Source: Microvirga thermotolerans
GTDB taxonomy: Bacteria; Pseudomonadota; Alphaproteobacteria; Rhizobiales; Beijerinckiaceae
Assembly: GCF_009363855.1 (NCBI RefSeq)
Contig: NZ_CP045423.1
Location: 3,006,001-3,070,000 of the forward strand
Direction of reading: 5' to 3'
DNA length: 64,000 nucleotides
The translations under genes and the position numbers were made by a program. The first letter of the stretch is position 1. The number at the start of each line of letters is the position of its first letter. The notes beneath the pieces are model-generated. The model worked only from the letters and a program-made list of their open reading frames with translations. It was not told where the DNA came from and made no database searches. Positions 36,378-45,611 of the stretch are shown in pieces.

Positions 36378-36719
36378 CCCACTTTCTCCCGTCTGCCGCC
36401 GAGGGGGCGGCACACCGCAGCATGATGTGTGCATGCCGGGCCGCGCACGCAAGTAGGCGATCAGGCAATAATATAACGGATATCGAAAGGATAGTTTCGC
36501 ATCTCGAAAGTGCTAAGAGAGGAAGAACTTCCAACCCTTTAGGTCAGGAAAGATAAAAATCTTAGCGCGGGGGTTGCCAAGGCCGAACTCAACCTTAACT
36601 TGTTTCGCCGGCAGCGGCAACTTGGCCGTTACATGCTCAAGAAACTCACACAGACGCAGCGACATGCGGCTGACGGTCGCTCACGGCTGCGCATCGAGGG
36701 GGCTCGGAGGGGAGACCCC
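36378..36719. other. AT-richer divergent intergenic region
   Basis: No gene was recognised in these 342 bases between the DUF4112 and M15-type peptidase genes. The central part (about 36455-36600) is visibly richer in A and T than its surroundings. It contains a weak EcfG-like arrangement toward DUF4112 (GAAAC and CGTT on the minus strand, 36475-36498) but with a 15-base spacer, and a small dyad AAGAT-AAAA-ATCTT at 36550-36563. Confidence 0.5.
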
Positions 36720-37292
36720 ATGAGCGCCGTTTCTGCTTTTCAGCGTCGATCCAACGCATGCCCACGCAGGGCCTGTTGCGCCGCATGCCTGGCCGGTGCG
36801 CTTCTCGCGGGAGTGCCGGGACCGGCGCTTGCGGAAGGAGAGGGAACGAGCCTTCCTGCCGCGCAATATGCCAGCCTGCCGGCGGCCGAGCGCATGACCG
36901 ATCCCGCCGCCACGGGAAACCTGCCGGGGAGTTCGAAGCCTCCGGTTCCTCCATCGCGCTTCTCCTCGCTCGTCGCCGCGGGGAGCATCCTTCCGAGACC
37001 GGGAGCGCCGACGGGGTGCCTGCCCGCGGCGCTGCGCGATGTGGTCGCGGATCTGTCCGCGAAGTTCGGCGCGGTGAGCATCGAATCCACCCATCGCTCG
37101 GTCCGCCGCAACAGGCGCGCCGGCGGCGCGGACCATTCCCTGCACCTTGCCTGCCGCGCCATGGATCTCCGCATCCACAACCGCGCGCGCGGCGTCATGG
37201 CATATTTGCGCTCGCGTCCCGAAATCGGCGGCCTTAAGATCTACCGGAACGGCATCATCCATATCGACAACGGATCGCGCCGACACTGGTAG
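36720..37292 (+). CDS. Exported M15-type peptidase (DUF882/YcbK-like)
   Basis: A 190-residue precursor. A signal peptide with a basic start and CCAACLAGALLAGVPGPALAEG lies at about residues 15-40. The C-terminal 90 residues form an M15A/DUF882 peptidase domain: STHRSVRRNRRAGGADHSLHLACRAMDLRI supplies the S-x-H...D zinc-site pattern, and GLKIYRNGIIHIDNG the final His. Such domains are predicted to cleave peptidoglycan stem peptides. The ATG at 36720 has GGAGGGGAGACCCC upstream; the longer frame from 36600 lacks a site. Adenine deaminase follows after 6 bases. Confidence 0.82.
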   Translation: MSAVSAFQRRSNACPRRACCAACLAGALLAGVPGPALAEGEGTSLPAAQYASLPAAERMTDPAATGNLPGSSKPPVPPSRFSSLVAAGSILPRPGAPTGCLPAALRDVVADLSAKFGAVSIESTHRSVRRNRRAGGADHSLHLACRAMDLRIHNRARGVMAYLRSRPEIGGLKIYRNGIIHIDNGSRRHW

Positions 37293-37298
37293 GAACGC

Positions 37299-39008
37299 AT
37301 GACGAAGCCCGATGCACAAGCCATAGCCAGCCGCGTTGCGCAGGGGCGCGGCGCAACTCCCGCGGATCTCGTCGTCACGGACGTGCGCCTTCTGGACCTC
37401 GTGACCGGCGCGTTGACGCGCACGGACATCGCAATCTGCGGCGACACCATCGTCGGGACCTATGGCCGTTACCGGAGCGCCCGCACCGTGGACGGACGCG
37501 GGCGCATCGCCGTTCCGGGTTTCATCGACACGCACCTGCATGTGGAATCCTCCCTCGTGACGCCGTTCGAGTTCGACCGCTGCGTCCTGCCGCACGGCGT
37601 CACGACCGCGATCTGCGATCCGCACGAAATGGCGAACGTGCTCGGCACCGCCGCCTTCGACTATTTCCTCGCCTGTGCGGAGCGGACGGTCATGGACCTG
37701 CGCGTGCAGCTCTCGAGCTGCGTTCCGGCGACGCACCTCGAAACGGCGGGCGCGCGCATCGAAGCGGCGGACCTGGTGCGCTACCGCCACCACCCGAAGG
37801 TCATCGGCCTCGCCGAGTTCATGAACTTTCCCGGCGTCCTTGCCGCCGATCCTTCATGCCTTGCCAAGATCGAGGCCTTCGCCGGCGGACATATCGACGG
37901 TCACGCGCCGCTCGTCCGGGGGCTCGACCTCAACGGCTATCTCGCAGCCGGAATCCGCACGGACCACGAGACCACCGCCGCCGAGGAAGCCCTCGAGAAG
38001 ATCCGCAAGGGGATGACCGTCCTCATCCGCGAGGGCTCGGTGTCAAAGGACCTGCACGCGCTCGCTCCCCTCCTCACCATACAGACCTCGCCCTTCCTCG
38101 CGCTCTGCACCGACGACCGCAATCCCCTCGACATCGCGGAGGAAGGTCATCTCGACTTCATGATCCGCATGCTGATCGCCCTGGGCTGCGAACCCCTCGC
38201 CGCCTATCGCGCGGCCTCGCTGACGGCGGCGCAGGCCTTCGGCCTCACGGACCGCGGCATGATCGCTCCCGGCAAGCGCGCGGACATCGTGCTGCTCGAC
38301 GACCTCGAAACCTGCTCCGTCTCCGCCGTCCTCAGCGCGGGACGCCTCGTGGACGATGCGCTGTTCGCGAGCCGGCGCACGGTCGCGCCCATCGGCCGCG
38401 GCAGCATCAGGATCGGCCCGGTTTCCGCCGACGATTTCCGCGTTCCCGCAACCGCGGGGCCGACGCCGGTGATCGGCGTCGTTCCCGGCAGGATCATCAC
38501 GGAAAGGGACTCGGCCACCCTGCCCCACCACAATGGCGGCCTCTCGGCCGATCCCGACCAGGATGTCGTCAAGGTCGCGGTCCTGGCGCGCCACGGGATC
38601 AACCGCAACATCGGCCGCGGCTTCGTGAAGGGCTTCGGCCTGAAGAAGGGCGCCATCGCCTCCTCGGTCGGGCACGACAGCCACAACATCTGTGTCGTCG
38701 GCGCGGACGACGGGGACATGGCGGCGGCGGTCAACCGCCTGCGCGCCATCGACGGCGGCTTCGTCGTCGTCTCGGATGGCGAGGTTCGCGCCGAGCTGGC
38801 TCTGCCCATCGCCGGCCTCATGAGCGACCGCTCTTACGAGGACGTGCGCGATGCGCTCTATCCCTTGAGAGACGCCGCGAGGGGGCTCGGCGTCACGCTG
38901 CCCGAGCCCTTCCTGCAGGTCGCCTTCCTTCCCCTCCCCGTGATCCCGCACCTGAAGATCACGGATTACGGCCTCGTCGACGTCGACCGCATGGCGCTCG
39001 TCTCGTGA
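37299..39008 (+). CDS. ade: Adenine deaminase (Ade family)
   Basis: Deaminates adenine to hypoxanthine and ammonia; a binuclear metal amidohydrolase. The 569-residue product shows [21 protein letters not shown] (metal-binding HLH), [56 protein letters not shown], and a C-terminal domain with [15 protein letters not shown] and [13 protein letters not shown]. Length fits the family. With apt and mtnP in this window it gives an alternative fate for adenine. It follows the peptidase gene by 6 bases, with no clear functional link. Confidence 0.94.
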   Translation: MTKPDAQAIASRVAQGRGATPADLVVTDVRLLDLVTGALTRTDIAICGDTIVGTYGRYRSARTVDGRGRIAVPGFIDTHLHVESSLVTPFEFDRCVLPHGVTTAICDPHEMANVLGTAAFDYFLACAERTVMDLRVQLSSCVPATHLETAGARIEAADLVRYRHHPKVIGLAEFMNFPGVLAADPSCLAKIEAFAGGHIDGHAPLVRGLDLNGYLAAGIRTDHETTAAEEALEKIRKGMTVLIREGSVSKDLHALAPLLTIQTSPFLALCTDDRNPLDIAEEGHLDFMIRMLIALGCEPLAAYRAASLTAAQAFGLTDRGMIAPGKRADIVLLDDLETCSVSAVLSAGRLVDDALFASRRTVAPIGRGSIRIGPVSADDFRVPATAGPTPVIGVVPGRIITERDSATLPHHNGGLSADPDQDVVKVAVLARHGINRNIGRGFVKGFGLKKGAIASSVGHDSHNICVVGADDGDMAAAVNRLRAIDGGFVVVSDGEVRAELALPIAGLMSDRSYEDVRDALYPLRDAARGLGVTLPEPFLQVAFLPLPVIPHLKITDYGLVDVDRMALVS

Positions 39009-39047
39009 GGCCTTAGGGCGCAACGGGCATGCGCCGCCCGGAAGCGA

Positions 39048-39791
39048 TCAGACCCGGCCGATCCGGAACGAGAGAGGGAAACGGATCGTGCGCCGCCGCT
39101 CCGGATCGCCCCAGGCGGCGACCAGGTCCCGCGCGAATGCATCGATGGGTTCCCGCCCGAGCGCCTTCTCCGCCGCGCGCACGGCGGACCACGTGTCCGC
39201 ATAGCCGATGAGGTCGGCGGCGCGCCATGAAACCGCGATGTCCATGTCGGGCGGCGTCAGTTCCGGGAAAGGAAAGTCGAACCCGCGATAGCCCTCCTCC
39301 ACGTGGCGGCGCTCCGGCGGCCAGTAGGGGCCGATCACGTCCTTGTAGAAATGCTGCACCACCGGGTCGATGTCCGGATCGGCCCGGATCACGCCGTAGG
39401 TGACGAGGGCCAGCACGCCGCCGGGCTTCGCGACGCGGCGAACCTCCTCGTAGAAGGCAGGAAGATCGAACCAGTGCGCCGCCTGCGCCGCCGTGACGAG
39501 GTCGACCGACCTCTCCGGAAGCCCGCTCCGCTCAGCGGGAGCGACGCGATACGTCACCCGCTCGTGAGGAACCGCGCTCTCGATCTGCCTGGCGCTCGCA
39601 TCGGTGGCAAGGACCGATGCGAACCTGCCGGCCAGCAGGACGGAGAGTTGCCCGTTGCCGCAGCCCACATCCAGGGCGACGTCCGGCGTCTCGCACAGGC
39701 CGGCGAGATAATCGGCCAGTTCCGGCGGATAGGTCGGCCGATAGGCCGCGTAGTCGGCGGAGCGGGACGAGAAATGATCCTTGAACGACAT
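39048..39791 (-). CDS. Class I SAM-dependent methyltransferase
   Basis: A 247-residue methyltransferase of the Methyltransf_11 type. Motif I is VALDVGCGNGQLSVLLA at about residues 38-54, followed by VLATDASARQIESAV (motif II region), ERSVDLVTAAQAAHWFDLPAFYEEVRRVAKPGGVLALVTYG (motifs post-II to III). The N-terminal FSSRSADYAAYRPTYP block resembles small-molecule methyltransferases such as trans-aconitate or TAM-like enzymes. Substrate unknown. It starts 5 bases after the pxpA stop and is the last gene of the pncB-pxpA series. Confidence 0.9.
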   Translation of the reverse strand: MSFKDHFSSRSADYAAYRPTYPPELADYLAGLCETPDVALDVGCGNGQLSVLLAGRFASVLATDASARQIESAVPHERVTYRVAPAERSGLPERSVDLVTAAQAAHWFDLPAFYEEVRRVAKPGGVLALVTYGVIRADPDIDPVVQHFYKDVIGPYWPPERRHVEEGYRGFDFPFPELTPPDMDIAVSWRAADLIGYADTWSAVRAAEKALGREPIDAFARDLVAAWGDPERRRTIRFPLSFRIGRV

Positions 39792-39796
39792 GGGTT

Positions 39797-40570
39797 CTAC
39801 AGGCGCGTGAAGGGCCTGACGGCGATGCCGTTCGCTTCGAGCCTGGCGCGGATCGTGCGCGCCATCGCGACGGCGCTCGGCTCGTCCCCGTGGACGCAGA
39901 TCGTATCGACGGCGACGGGGATGCGGCGGCCCGACACCGTCGTCACCGCGCCCTCCTCGAGGGTGCGCAGAACGCGCTCGGCGGCGGCCTCGGGATCGTG
40001 GAGAACGGATCCGGGCTTCTTCCGGCTCGTCAGGGTTCCGTTGTCCTCGTAGGTCCGGTCGGCGAAGAACTCCCGCGCGACGGGCACGCCGATCTTCTCC
40101 GACGTCCTCTCCATCGCGAGCCCCGGCATGCAGACATTCACGAGGTTCGGATCGACGCCTTTGACCGCCCGCGCGATGGCCATGGCCAGGTCCTCGTCCT
40201 CGTTGGCCATGTTGTTGAGCGCGCCGTGCGCCTTCACGTAGGTCACGCGGTGCCCCGCGAGGGCCGCCACCGCCTGCAGGGCGCCGATCTGATAGGCGAT
40301 CATGCGCTCGATCTCGGCGGGGCTGTCGCCCCGGATGACGCGGCGGCCGAAGCCGGGCAGGTCGTTGAAGCCGGGATGCGCGCCGATGGCGACGCCCTTG
40401 CGGCGCGCGGTCTCCGCGGTCCGGAACATGATGTTCGGATCGCCCGCATGGAAGCCGCAGGCGACGTTGGCGGACGAGACGATGTCGAGCATCGCGTCGT
40501 CGTCTCCCATGGGCCAGGGTCCGAAGCCCTCGCCCATGTCGCAGTTGAGGTCGATCGTTCTCGTCGTCAT
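39797..40570 (-). CDS. pxpA: 5-oxoprolinase subunit A (LamB/YcsF family)
   Basis: Part of the PxpABC enzyme that opens 5-oxoproline to glutamate with ATP. The 257-residue protein has [18 protein letters not shown] at the start, [54 protein letters not shown] and [13 protein letters not shown] near the end. PxpB and PxpC, its usual partners, are not in this window. Its ATG overlaps the pncB stop (ATGA), an unexpected pairing of oxoproline and NAD metabolism. Confidence 0.92.
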   Translation of the reverse strand: MTTRTIDLNCDMGEGFGPWPMGDDDAMLDIVSSANVACGFHAGDPNIMFRTAETARRKGVAIGAHPGFNDLPGFGRRVIRGDSPAEIERMIAYQIGALQAVAALAGHRVTYVKAHGALNNMANEDEDLAMAIARAVKGVDPNLVNVCMPGLAMERTSEKIGVPVAREFFADRTYEDNGTLTSRKKPGSVLHDPEAAAERVLRTLEEGAVTTVSGRRIPVAVDTICVHGDEPSAVAMARTIRARLEANGIAVRPFTRL

Positions 40571-41859
40571 ACCAGGACCGGTTTCGCGTTCTGCGCGCCG
40601 ACATTGAAGACGCGCTTGTAGTGCTCGATCTCCGCCTTCGGCCCCATGGCCTTGGTGGGATTGTCGGAGAGCTTCACCGTGGGCCTGCCGTTGGCCGAGA
40701 TGACCTTGCAGACGATGGAGATCGGATCGAGCCGCCCATCGGGGGCGAGGCCGCGGAAGTCGTTCGTCAGCAGGGTTCCCCAGCCGTAGCCGATGCGCAT
40801 GCGCCCCCAGAAATGCCGATGGATGCGCTGGATCACGTCCACGTCGAGACCGTCGGAGAAGATGGCGAGCTTCTCCTTCGGATTCTGGCCGCGCTCCTGC
40901 CACCAGGCGATAGCCTCCTCCCCTCCCTCGATAGGGTCCTTGGAATCGATGCGGATGCCCGTCCACGCGGCGACCCAGGCCGGTGCGTTGCGCAGGAAGT
41001 TGGTGGTGCCGTAGGTGTCCGGCAGGATGATGCGCAGGTTGCCCTCGTAGTCGCTCTGCCAGTCGGCGAGGACGCGGTAGGGAGCCATGGCCATGTCGGC
41101 GTCGCTGTCGGCGAGCGCCGTGTAGACCATCGGCAGCTCGTGCGCGTTCGTGCCGACGGCCTCGACCTCGCGACGCATGGCGATCAGACAGTTGGACGTA
41201 CCGAGGAAGGCCGGGCCGAGGCCCTCGATCATGGCCTGCACGCACCAGTCCTGCCACAGGAAGCCGTGGCGGCGGCGGGTGCCGAAATCGGTGATGGAGA
41301 GATCGGGAAGGGTCTTGAGCTGCTGGATCTTCTCCCAGACGCGGGTCATGGCCCGCGCGTAGAGGACCTGGAGCTCGAACTTGCCCATGCCCTTCAGCAC
41401 CCCGCGCGAGCGCAGCTCGTTGAGAATGGCGAGCGCCGGGATCTCCCACATGGTGGTCTCGATCCAGGGCCCGTGGAAGGTGAGGACGTATTGCCCCTCC
41501 TCCTTCTCCAGGAGGTATTCGGGAAAGCGGAAGGTCTCGAGCCAGTCCATGAACTCCGGCGAGAACATCTGCCGCTTGCCGTAGAACGTGTTGCCGCGCA
41601 GCCACGTGGACTCGCCGCGGGTGAGGGAGAGCGTCCGCACATGGTCGAGCTGCTCCCGCAGCTCCCCTTCGTCGATGATGTCGGCGAGGCGGATGCGGGT
41701 CGTCCTGTTATGGATGCCGAAGGTCACCTGGACGTCCCGGTGGCGGCGGAAAATGGTCTGCGCCATCAGGAGCTTGTAGAAGTCCGTGTCGAGCACGGAC
41801 CGAACGATCGGATCGATTTTCCAGGTGTGGTTGTACACCCTGGTCGCGATGTCCACCAT
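40567..41859 (-). CDS. pncB: Nicotinate phosphoribosyltransferase
   Basis: Converts nicotinate and PRPP to nicotinate mononucleotide in NAD salvage, with ATP hydrolysis. The 430-residue protein contains [18 protein letters not shown], the phosphorylation-site region [47 protein letters not shown] (with the catalytic-loop His) and [36 protein letters not shown]. The ATG at 41859 has AAGGAGCAGGCG upstream. First gene of the pncB-pxpA-methyltransferase operon. Confidence 0.96.
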   Translation of the reverse strand: MVDIATRVYNHTWKIDPIVRSVLDTDFYKLLMAQTIFRRHRDVQVTFGIHNRTTRIRLADIIDEGELREQLDHVRTLSLTRGESTWLRGNTFYGKRQMFSPEFMDWLETFRFPEYLLEKEEGQYVLTFHGPWIETTMWEIPALAILNELRSRGVLKGMGKFELQVLYARAMTRVWEKIQQLKTLPDLSITDFGTRRRHGFLWQDWCVQAMIEGLGPAFLGTSNCLIAMRREVEAVGTNAHELPMVYTALADSDADMAMAPYRVLADWQSDYEGNLRIILPDTYGTTNFLRNAPAWVAAWTGIRIDSKDPIEGGEEAIAWWQERGQNPKEKLAIFSDGLDVDVIQRIHRHFWGRMRIGYGWGTLLTNDFRGLAPDGRLDPISIVCKVISANGRPTVKLSDNPTKAMGPKAEIEHYKRVFNVGAQNAKPVLV

Positions 41860-41960
41860 CGCCTGCTCCTTGCGGCCTTCCGGAAGGCAGGACAATACCG
41901 AAGGGCCGTCCCCGATGAAAGAGCATGGCGCGAAGCGCGGCCCTGCGCCCCGCAGATGGG

Positions 41961-42332
41961 TCAGGGCGGCACGACCTCTATGGGAATGGATGCGTAATAG
42001 GCGGCGACGTTCTCGATATCCGCGTCCGACAGGTCCTTCGCAACGATGTTCATGGACTCGTTCCTGCGCGCCTCGCTCCTGTAGTCGCGCAGGGCCTTGA
42101 CCAGATAGCTCTCCACCTGGCCGGCGAGATTGGGCGCCTCCGGGTTCTTCGAGAGCCCGTCGAGGCCGTGGCAGGCCTGGCAGACCACGGCCGTGCGCCG
42201 TCCCGCATCCCTGTCGGCCGCGGCAGCGCCTCCGGCGAAGCCCGCGGCCGCCAGAGCCAGGACGGAAAGCAGCCGGAGCGGCCTGGAAAAGGCCGCCCCC
42301 TGCCCGGCATTGCCGCGATCACTGCGTGGCAT
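41961..42332 (-). CDS. Small periplasmic cytochrome c
   Basis: A 123-residue class I cytochrome c. The signal segment [24 protein letters not shown] precedes the heme site [22 protein letters not shown]; the likely axial Met is in [28 protein letters not shown]. Its start lies 14 bases inside the end of the sorbosone dehydrogenase-like gene, implying coupled translation and suggesting that it is the electron acceptor for that enzyme. The N-terminus before the signal is unusually long (about 18 residues), so an internal start is possible. Confidence 0.88.
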   Translation of the reverse strand: MPRSDRGNAGQGAAFSRPLRLLSVLALAAAGFAGGAAAADRDAGRRTAVVCQACHGLDGLSKNPEAPNLAGQVESYLVKALRDYRSEARRNESMNIVAKDLSDADIENVAAYYASIPIEVVPP

Positions 42333-43584
42333 AGGAGATCCGGTAGATCGCGCCCGCCGTGTCGTCGGACACCAGCAGCGAGCCGTCCGGCAGCATCGCC
42401 ACGTCGACGGGACGGCCGAGATACTCGCCGTTCTCCGTGAGCCAGCCCTCCGCGAAGACCTGCGGCTTGTCGGCCGTGCCGTCGGCCTTGAGGGGCGTGA
42501 ACATCACCCGGGCCCCGACGGGCTTCGTCCGGTTCCAGGAGCCGTGCTGCGCATTGAAGATCCCGCCCTGATAGGCCTGCGGGAACATCCGGCCCGTATA
42601 GAACATCATGCCGAGGTCGGCCGCATGCGGCGCCATTTCCACCTGGGGAGGAATGGCTCCCGCGGGCTCCGGATCGTTCTTGTACTCGACCGTGCGCACG
42701 GTGCCGCCTCCGTAATAGGGGAACCCGAAGTTCTGGCCCATCTGCGTCGCGCGGTTGAGCTCGCCGGGAGGCTGGTCGTCGCCCATCCCGTCGACCTGGT
42801 TGTCGGTGAACCACAGGGTCTTGTCGGAGGGGTTGAAGTCCATGCCGACGGAATTGCGGATCCCGGTGGCGTAGACCTCACGGTTCTTCCCGTCCTGTCC
42901 CATGCGGATGATGCCGCCGATGCCGTAGCGGGCATAGAGGTCGAGCTTCTCGCGCGGAGGCACGTTGAAGGGCTGGCCGAGCGCGATGTAGAGCTTGCTG
43001 TCCGGGCCCACGCGGCAAACGCGGGCCGTGTGGTTGAAGCTCTCCTCCGTCGGCGGGATGAGATCGCCCTGCTTGGTCACCACGAAGGCTGCCACGTCGG
43101 GCCCCTCGTAGAAGAACTCGGCCGCAGGGAACTGCAGGACTCGGTTCTGCTCCACCACGTAGAGCATCCCGTCGGGCGAGAAGCAGACCCCGTTCGGGAT
43201 CTTGAACTCGACGGAAGGAGCGAAGGTCTTCACCTCGTCGGCGACCCGGTCCTTGTCCCGGTCGGTCACGACGTAGACGTTGCTTTTGCGCGTTCCCACG
43301 AACACGACCCCCGTGGAGGGACCGACCGCCATGTGCCGCGCGTCGGGGACGAGGGCATAGAGATCGATCTTGAACCCGGGCGGGAGCTTGATCTTCTCCA
43401 GGTTCCGCCGGATGGCGTCGGCGCGGCGCCCCTCCTGCGGAACGGGCTTGGGCTCCACGGTGCCGGTGCTTCGGAAGGCCGACAGCTTTTCCAGGTTTCC
43501 CGTGGGCGATTCCGCGGCCGGCTGGGCCAGAGCGGTCGACGATAGCAACGCAACAGAGACGGCGGCGATGTAGAAAGGCTTCAT
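42319..43584 (-). CDS. PQQ-type sugar dehydrogenase (sorbosone dehydrogenase-like)
   Basis: A 421-residue periplasmic beta-propeller dehydrogenase. The signal peptide is MKPFYIAAVSVALLSSTALAQ. Typical blocks are LPPGFKIDLYALVPDARHMAVGP, TGVVFVGTRKSNVYVVTD, NGVCFSPDGMLYVVEQNRVL, ATGIRNSVGMDFNPSDKTLWFTDNQVDGMGDDQPP and GSWNRTKPVGARVMFTPL. Relatives oxidise aldoses or L-sorbosone with PQQ. Electrons would pass to the overlapping cytochrome c gene product. GCGGAGGTCGCC precedes the ATG. No pqq biosynthesis gene is present here. Confidence 0.9.
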   Translation of the reverse strand: MKPFYIAAVSVALLSSTALAQPAAESPTGNLEKLSAFRSTGTVEPKPVPQEGRRADAIRRNLEKIKLPPGFKIDLYALVPDARHMAVGPSTGVVFVGTRKSNVYVVTDRDKDRVADEVKTFAPSVEFKIPNGVCFSPDGMLYVVEQNRVLQFPAAEFFYEGPDVAAFVVTKQGDLIPPTEESFNHTARVCRVGPDSKLYIALGQPFNVPPREKLDLYARYGIGGIIRMGQDGKNREVYATGIRNSVGMDFNPSDKTLWFTDNQVDGMGDDQPPGELNRATQMGQNFGFPYYGGGTVRTVEYKNDPEPAGAIPPQVEMAPHAADLGMMFYTGRMFPQAYQGGIFNAQHGSWNRTKPVGARVMFTPLKADGTADKPQVFAEGWLTENGEYLGRPVDVAMLPDGSLLVSDDTAGAIYRISYATQ

Positions 43585-43755
43585 GGCGACCTCCGCAGCG
43601 CAGATTTCTTCTCACGTCCAGGAGAAGATGGAAGCGCACAAGGAGTCTGAAGCCGCCATGAGCGTTTTCAAGGCGGGCATTGGCAGTATCCGCTCTTTTG
43701 CAGCGGCCCGCGGGAGCGGCGCTCCGGGCCCGGTCCCGCCGCACCTATCGCTCGG

Positions 43756-44262
43756 TCAGCGCAGGTCGACCTTTTCCCGATCGCCGATATCGGTCGGCGG
43801 CTGCCCGGTGACGGCCGCCTTGGCATAACCGTAGAGATGCACGAGGGTGGAGGATGGGCTGTCCCAGTATTCGCCCTTCACCGGATGAACGCGGATGAGC
43901 GCGATCGACGGGTCGTCCTTGCCGTCCGGGAACCAGGCCCGCGCCCCCTCGGTCCATTTGCTCTCGATGGTCGCCCGGTCGCGGACGATCTCGGCCTTGC
44001 CCGACACGGAAACATAATTCTGCCCGTCGGGGTCCGCATAGGCGAGATTGACCTCATTGTCCCTGGAGATCTCCGTCAGCTTCGGGGACTGCACCTTGGT
44101 GAAGAACCACAGATCGCCGTTCTCGTCCGCCTCCTGGCTGTACATGGGCCGGCTGTGCAGCGTGCCGTCCGTGTCGATGGTGGTCATCATGGCGATCTTC
44201 ATGTCCCTGATCATCTCGTAGAGCTTCTGGGCATGGGGGTCGCCGTGGCCGTGCCGGTGCAT
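43756..44262 (-). CDS. Pyridoxamine 5'-phosphate oxidase-like general stress protein 26 family
   Basis: A 168-residue FMN-binding split-barrel protein. Diagnostic stretches are MIRDMKIAMMTTIDTDGTLHSRPM, DLWFFTKVQSPKLTEISRDNEVNLAYADPD, YVSVSGKAEIVRDRATIESKW and IRVHPVKGEYWDSP, matching the general stress protein 26 group (COG3871-like) rather than true PdxH. The N-terminus is His-rich (MHRHGHGDPHAQ). A one-mismatch EcfG-type promoter lies about 105 bases upstream. It diverges from mrp. Confidence 0.88.
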   Translation of the reverse strand: MHRHGHGDPHAQKLYEMIRDMKIAMMTTIDTDGTLHSRPMYSQEADENGDLWFFTKVQSPKLTEISRDNEVNLAYADPDGQNYVSVSGKAEIVRDRATIESKWTEGARAWFPDGKDDPSIALIRVHPVKGEYWDSPSSTLVHLYGYAKAAVTGQPPTDIGDREKVDLR

Positions 44263-44367
44263 CGTCGTCTCCTCGTCTGTGCAGTTTCGTAAGTGCCGAA
44301 GCCTTGGCGCGGGCGCTGCGCGTCGCCGCCGACCGCGGGCGGAGGACCGCCCCGGACTTCGGAGGTC

Positions 44368-44392
44368 AACGGACGGGAAAGGGTTTGGTTCG
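44368..44392 (-). promoter_or_regulatory. EcfG-like promoter candidate of the stress protein 26 gene
   Basis: Reading the minus strand, CGAAC (44388-44392), 16 bases, then CGTT (44368-44371). This is one mismatch from GGAAC-N16-CGTT. The predicted start near 44360 leaves a leader of nearly 100 nt before the ATG at 44262. Confidence 0.35.
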
Positions 44393-44416
44393 CGGCCTCG
44401 CGACAGCAGGGCATCT

Positions 44417-44440
44417 TAACGGGCGGCTCTTCACCCGTTA
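44417..44440. promoter_or_regulatory. TAACGGG-N10-CCCGTTA dyad upstream of mrp
   Basis: TAACGGG (44417-44423) and CCCGTTA (44434-44440) are perfect 7-bp inverted arms with a 10-base centre, placed 47 bases before the mrp GTG. The spacing fits either an operator or a leader hairpin. No regulator is assigned. Confidence 0.35.
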
Positions 44441-44486
44441 CATGACGGGCGTGGCCATCCGGCCCTGTCCGCCAGAGGAGACGAGC

Positions 44487-45605
44487 GTGGCGATCACCCG
44501 TGAAGACGTATTGAAGGCTCTCGCGACCGTGCCGGTGGACACCGCCGGGACCGGTCTCGTGGCATCGGGGCGCCTTTCCGAGGTGGTGATCGACGACGCA
44601 GGGCGGGTGATGTTCTCGATCTTCGTGGAACCTGCCGAGGCGCCGGCCATGGAGCGGGTGCGGCAGGCCGCGCAGGGCGTGGTGCAGGGCCTGCCCGGCG
44701 TGAAGGGCGTCTTCGCCACGCTGACGGCCGAGCGCCCCGCATCGGCGGCGACGGCGCAACCGGCAGGCCCCCGCGGACCACGGGCCGCCCAGGCCCGCAA
44801 CCAGCGGATCCCCGGCGTGAAGCACGTGATCGCGGTCGCGTCCGGCAAGGGCGGCGTCGGGAAATCGACCACCGCCTGCAACCTGGCCCTCGCCCTTCAG
44901 TCGCTCGGCCTCAAGGTCGGTCTCCTCGATGCGGACATCTACGGTCCTTCGATGCCCAAGCTCCTCGGGATCCACGGCAAGCCGCAGCTCCTCGAGAACC
45001 GCATCCTCGCGCCCATGGAGGCCTACGGGCTGAAGGTGATGTCCATCGGCTTCCTCGTCGACGAGGAGGCGGCCATGATCTGGCGCGGGCCGATGGTGAT
45101 GTCGGCCATCACGCAGATGCTGCGGGAGGTCGCCTGGGGCGAGCTCGACGTGCTCGTGGTCGACATGCCTCCCGGCACGGGCGATGCCCAGCTCACCATG
45201 GCGCAGTCCACGCCCCTGGCGGGCGCCGTCATCGTCTCCACGCCGCAGGATCTCGCTCTGATCGACGCCCGGCGGGGCGTTTCCATGTTCAAGCGGGTCG
45301 AAGTGCCGATCCTCGGCATCGTCGAGAACATGGCGACGTTCGTCTGCCCCCATTGCGGGCAGTCCTCGCACATCTTCGGCCATGGGGGCGCGCGGGCGGA
45401 GGCGGAGCGTCTCGGCGTGCCGTTCCTGGGCGAGGTCCCCCTGAACATGTCGATCCGCGAACTTTCCGATGCGGGCCGCCCCGTGGTCGCCGTCGACCCC
45501 GACGGTCCTCATGCCCGGACCTACAAGGAGATGGCCCGCCGCGTGGCGGAGGCTCTCGCGGGCGCAAGCGGCGTGCGCGCTCCTCCGCGCATCGTCATCG
45601 AGTAG
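44487..45605 (+). CDS. mrp: Mrp/ApbC iron-sulfur cluster carrier ATPase
   Basis: A 372-residue P-loop carrier that delivers Fe-S clusters to apoproteins. An N-terminal DUF59/MIP18 domain (about 1-85, VAITREDVLKALATVPVD to GVKGVFATLTAER) is joined by a Pro/Ala linker to the ATPase domain with the deviant Walker A ASGKGGVGKST, VGLLDADIYGPSMPKLLG, VVDMPPGTGDAQLT and the cluster-binding CPHCG. The start is a GTG at 44487 with AGAGGAG upstream; longer in-frame starts have no site. Followed by mobA and tusA on the same strand. Confidence 0.95.
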   Translation: MAITREDVLKALATVPVDTAGTGLVASGRLSEVVIDDAGRVMFSIFVEPAEAPAMERVRQAAQGVVQGLPGVKGVFATLTAERPASAATAQPAGPRGPRAAQARNQRIPGVKHVIAVASGKGGVGKSTTACNLALALQSLGLKVGLLDADIYGPSMPKLLGIHGKPQLLENRILAPMEAYGLKVMSIGFLVDEEAAMIWRGPMVMSAITQMLREVAWGELDVLVVDMPPGTGDAQLTMAQSTPLAGAVIVSTPQDLALIDARRGVSMFKRVEVPILGIVENMATFVCPHCGQSSHIFGHGGARAEAERLGVPFLGEVPLNMSIRELSDAGRPVVAVDPDGPHARTYKEMARRVAEALAGASGVRAPPRIVIE

Positions 45606-45611
45606 CCGGCC

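Noticed and set aside
36475..36498. EcfG-like promoter toward DUF4112
   Set aside because: The spacer is 15 bases and the -35 has a mismatch, so the match is too weak to count with the others.
36600..36719. N-terminal extension of the M15-type peptidase from 36600
   Set aside because: It would bury the signal peptide behind 40 basic residues and has no ribosome-binding site. The ATG at 36720 has a strong one.
44442..44486. mrp start at the in-frame ATG at 44442
   Set aside because: No ribosome-binding site. The GTG at 44487 has AGAGGAG at the right distance and fits the DUF59 domain start.
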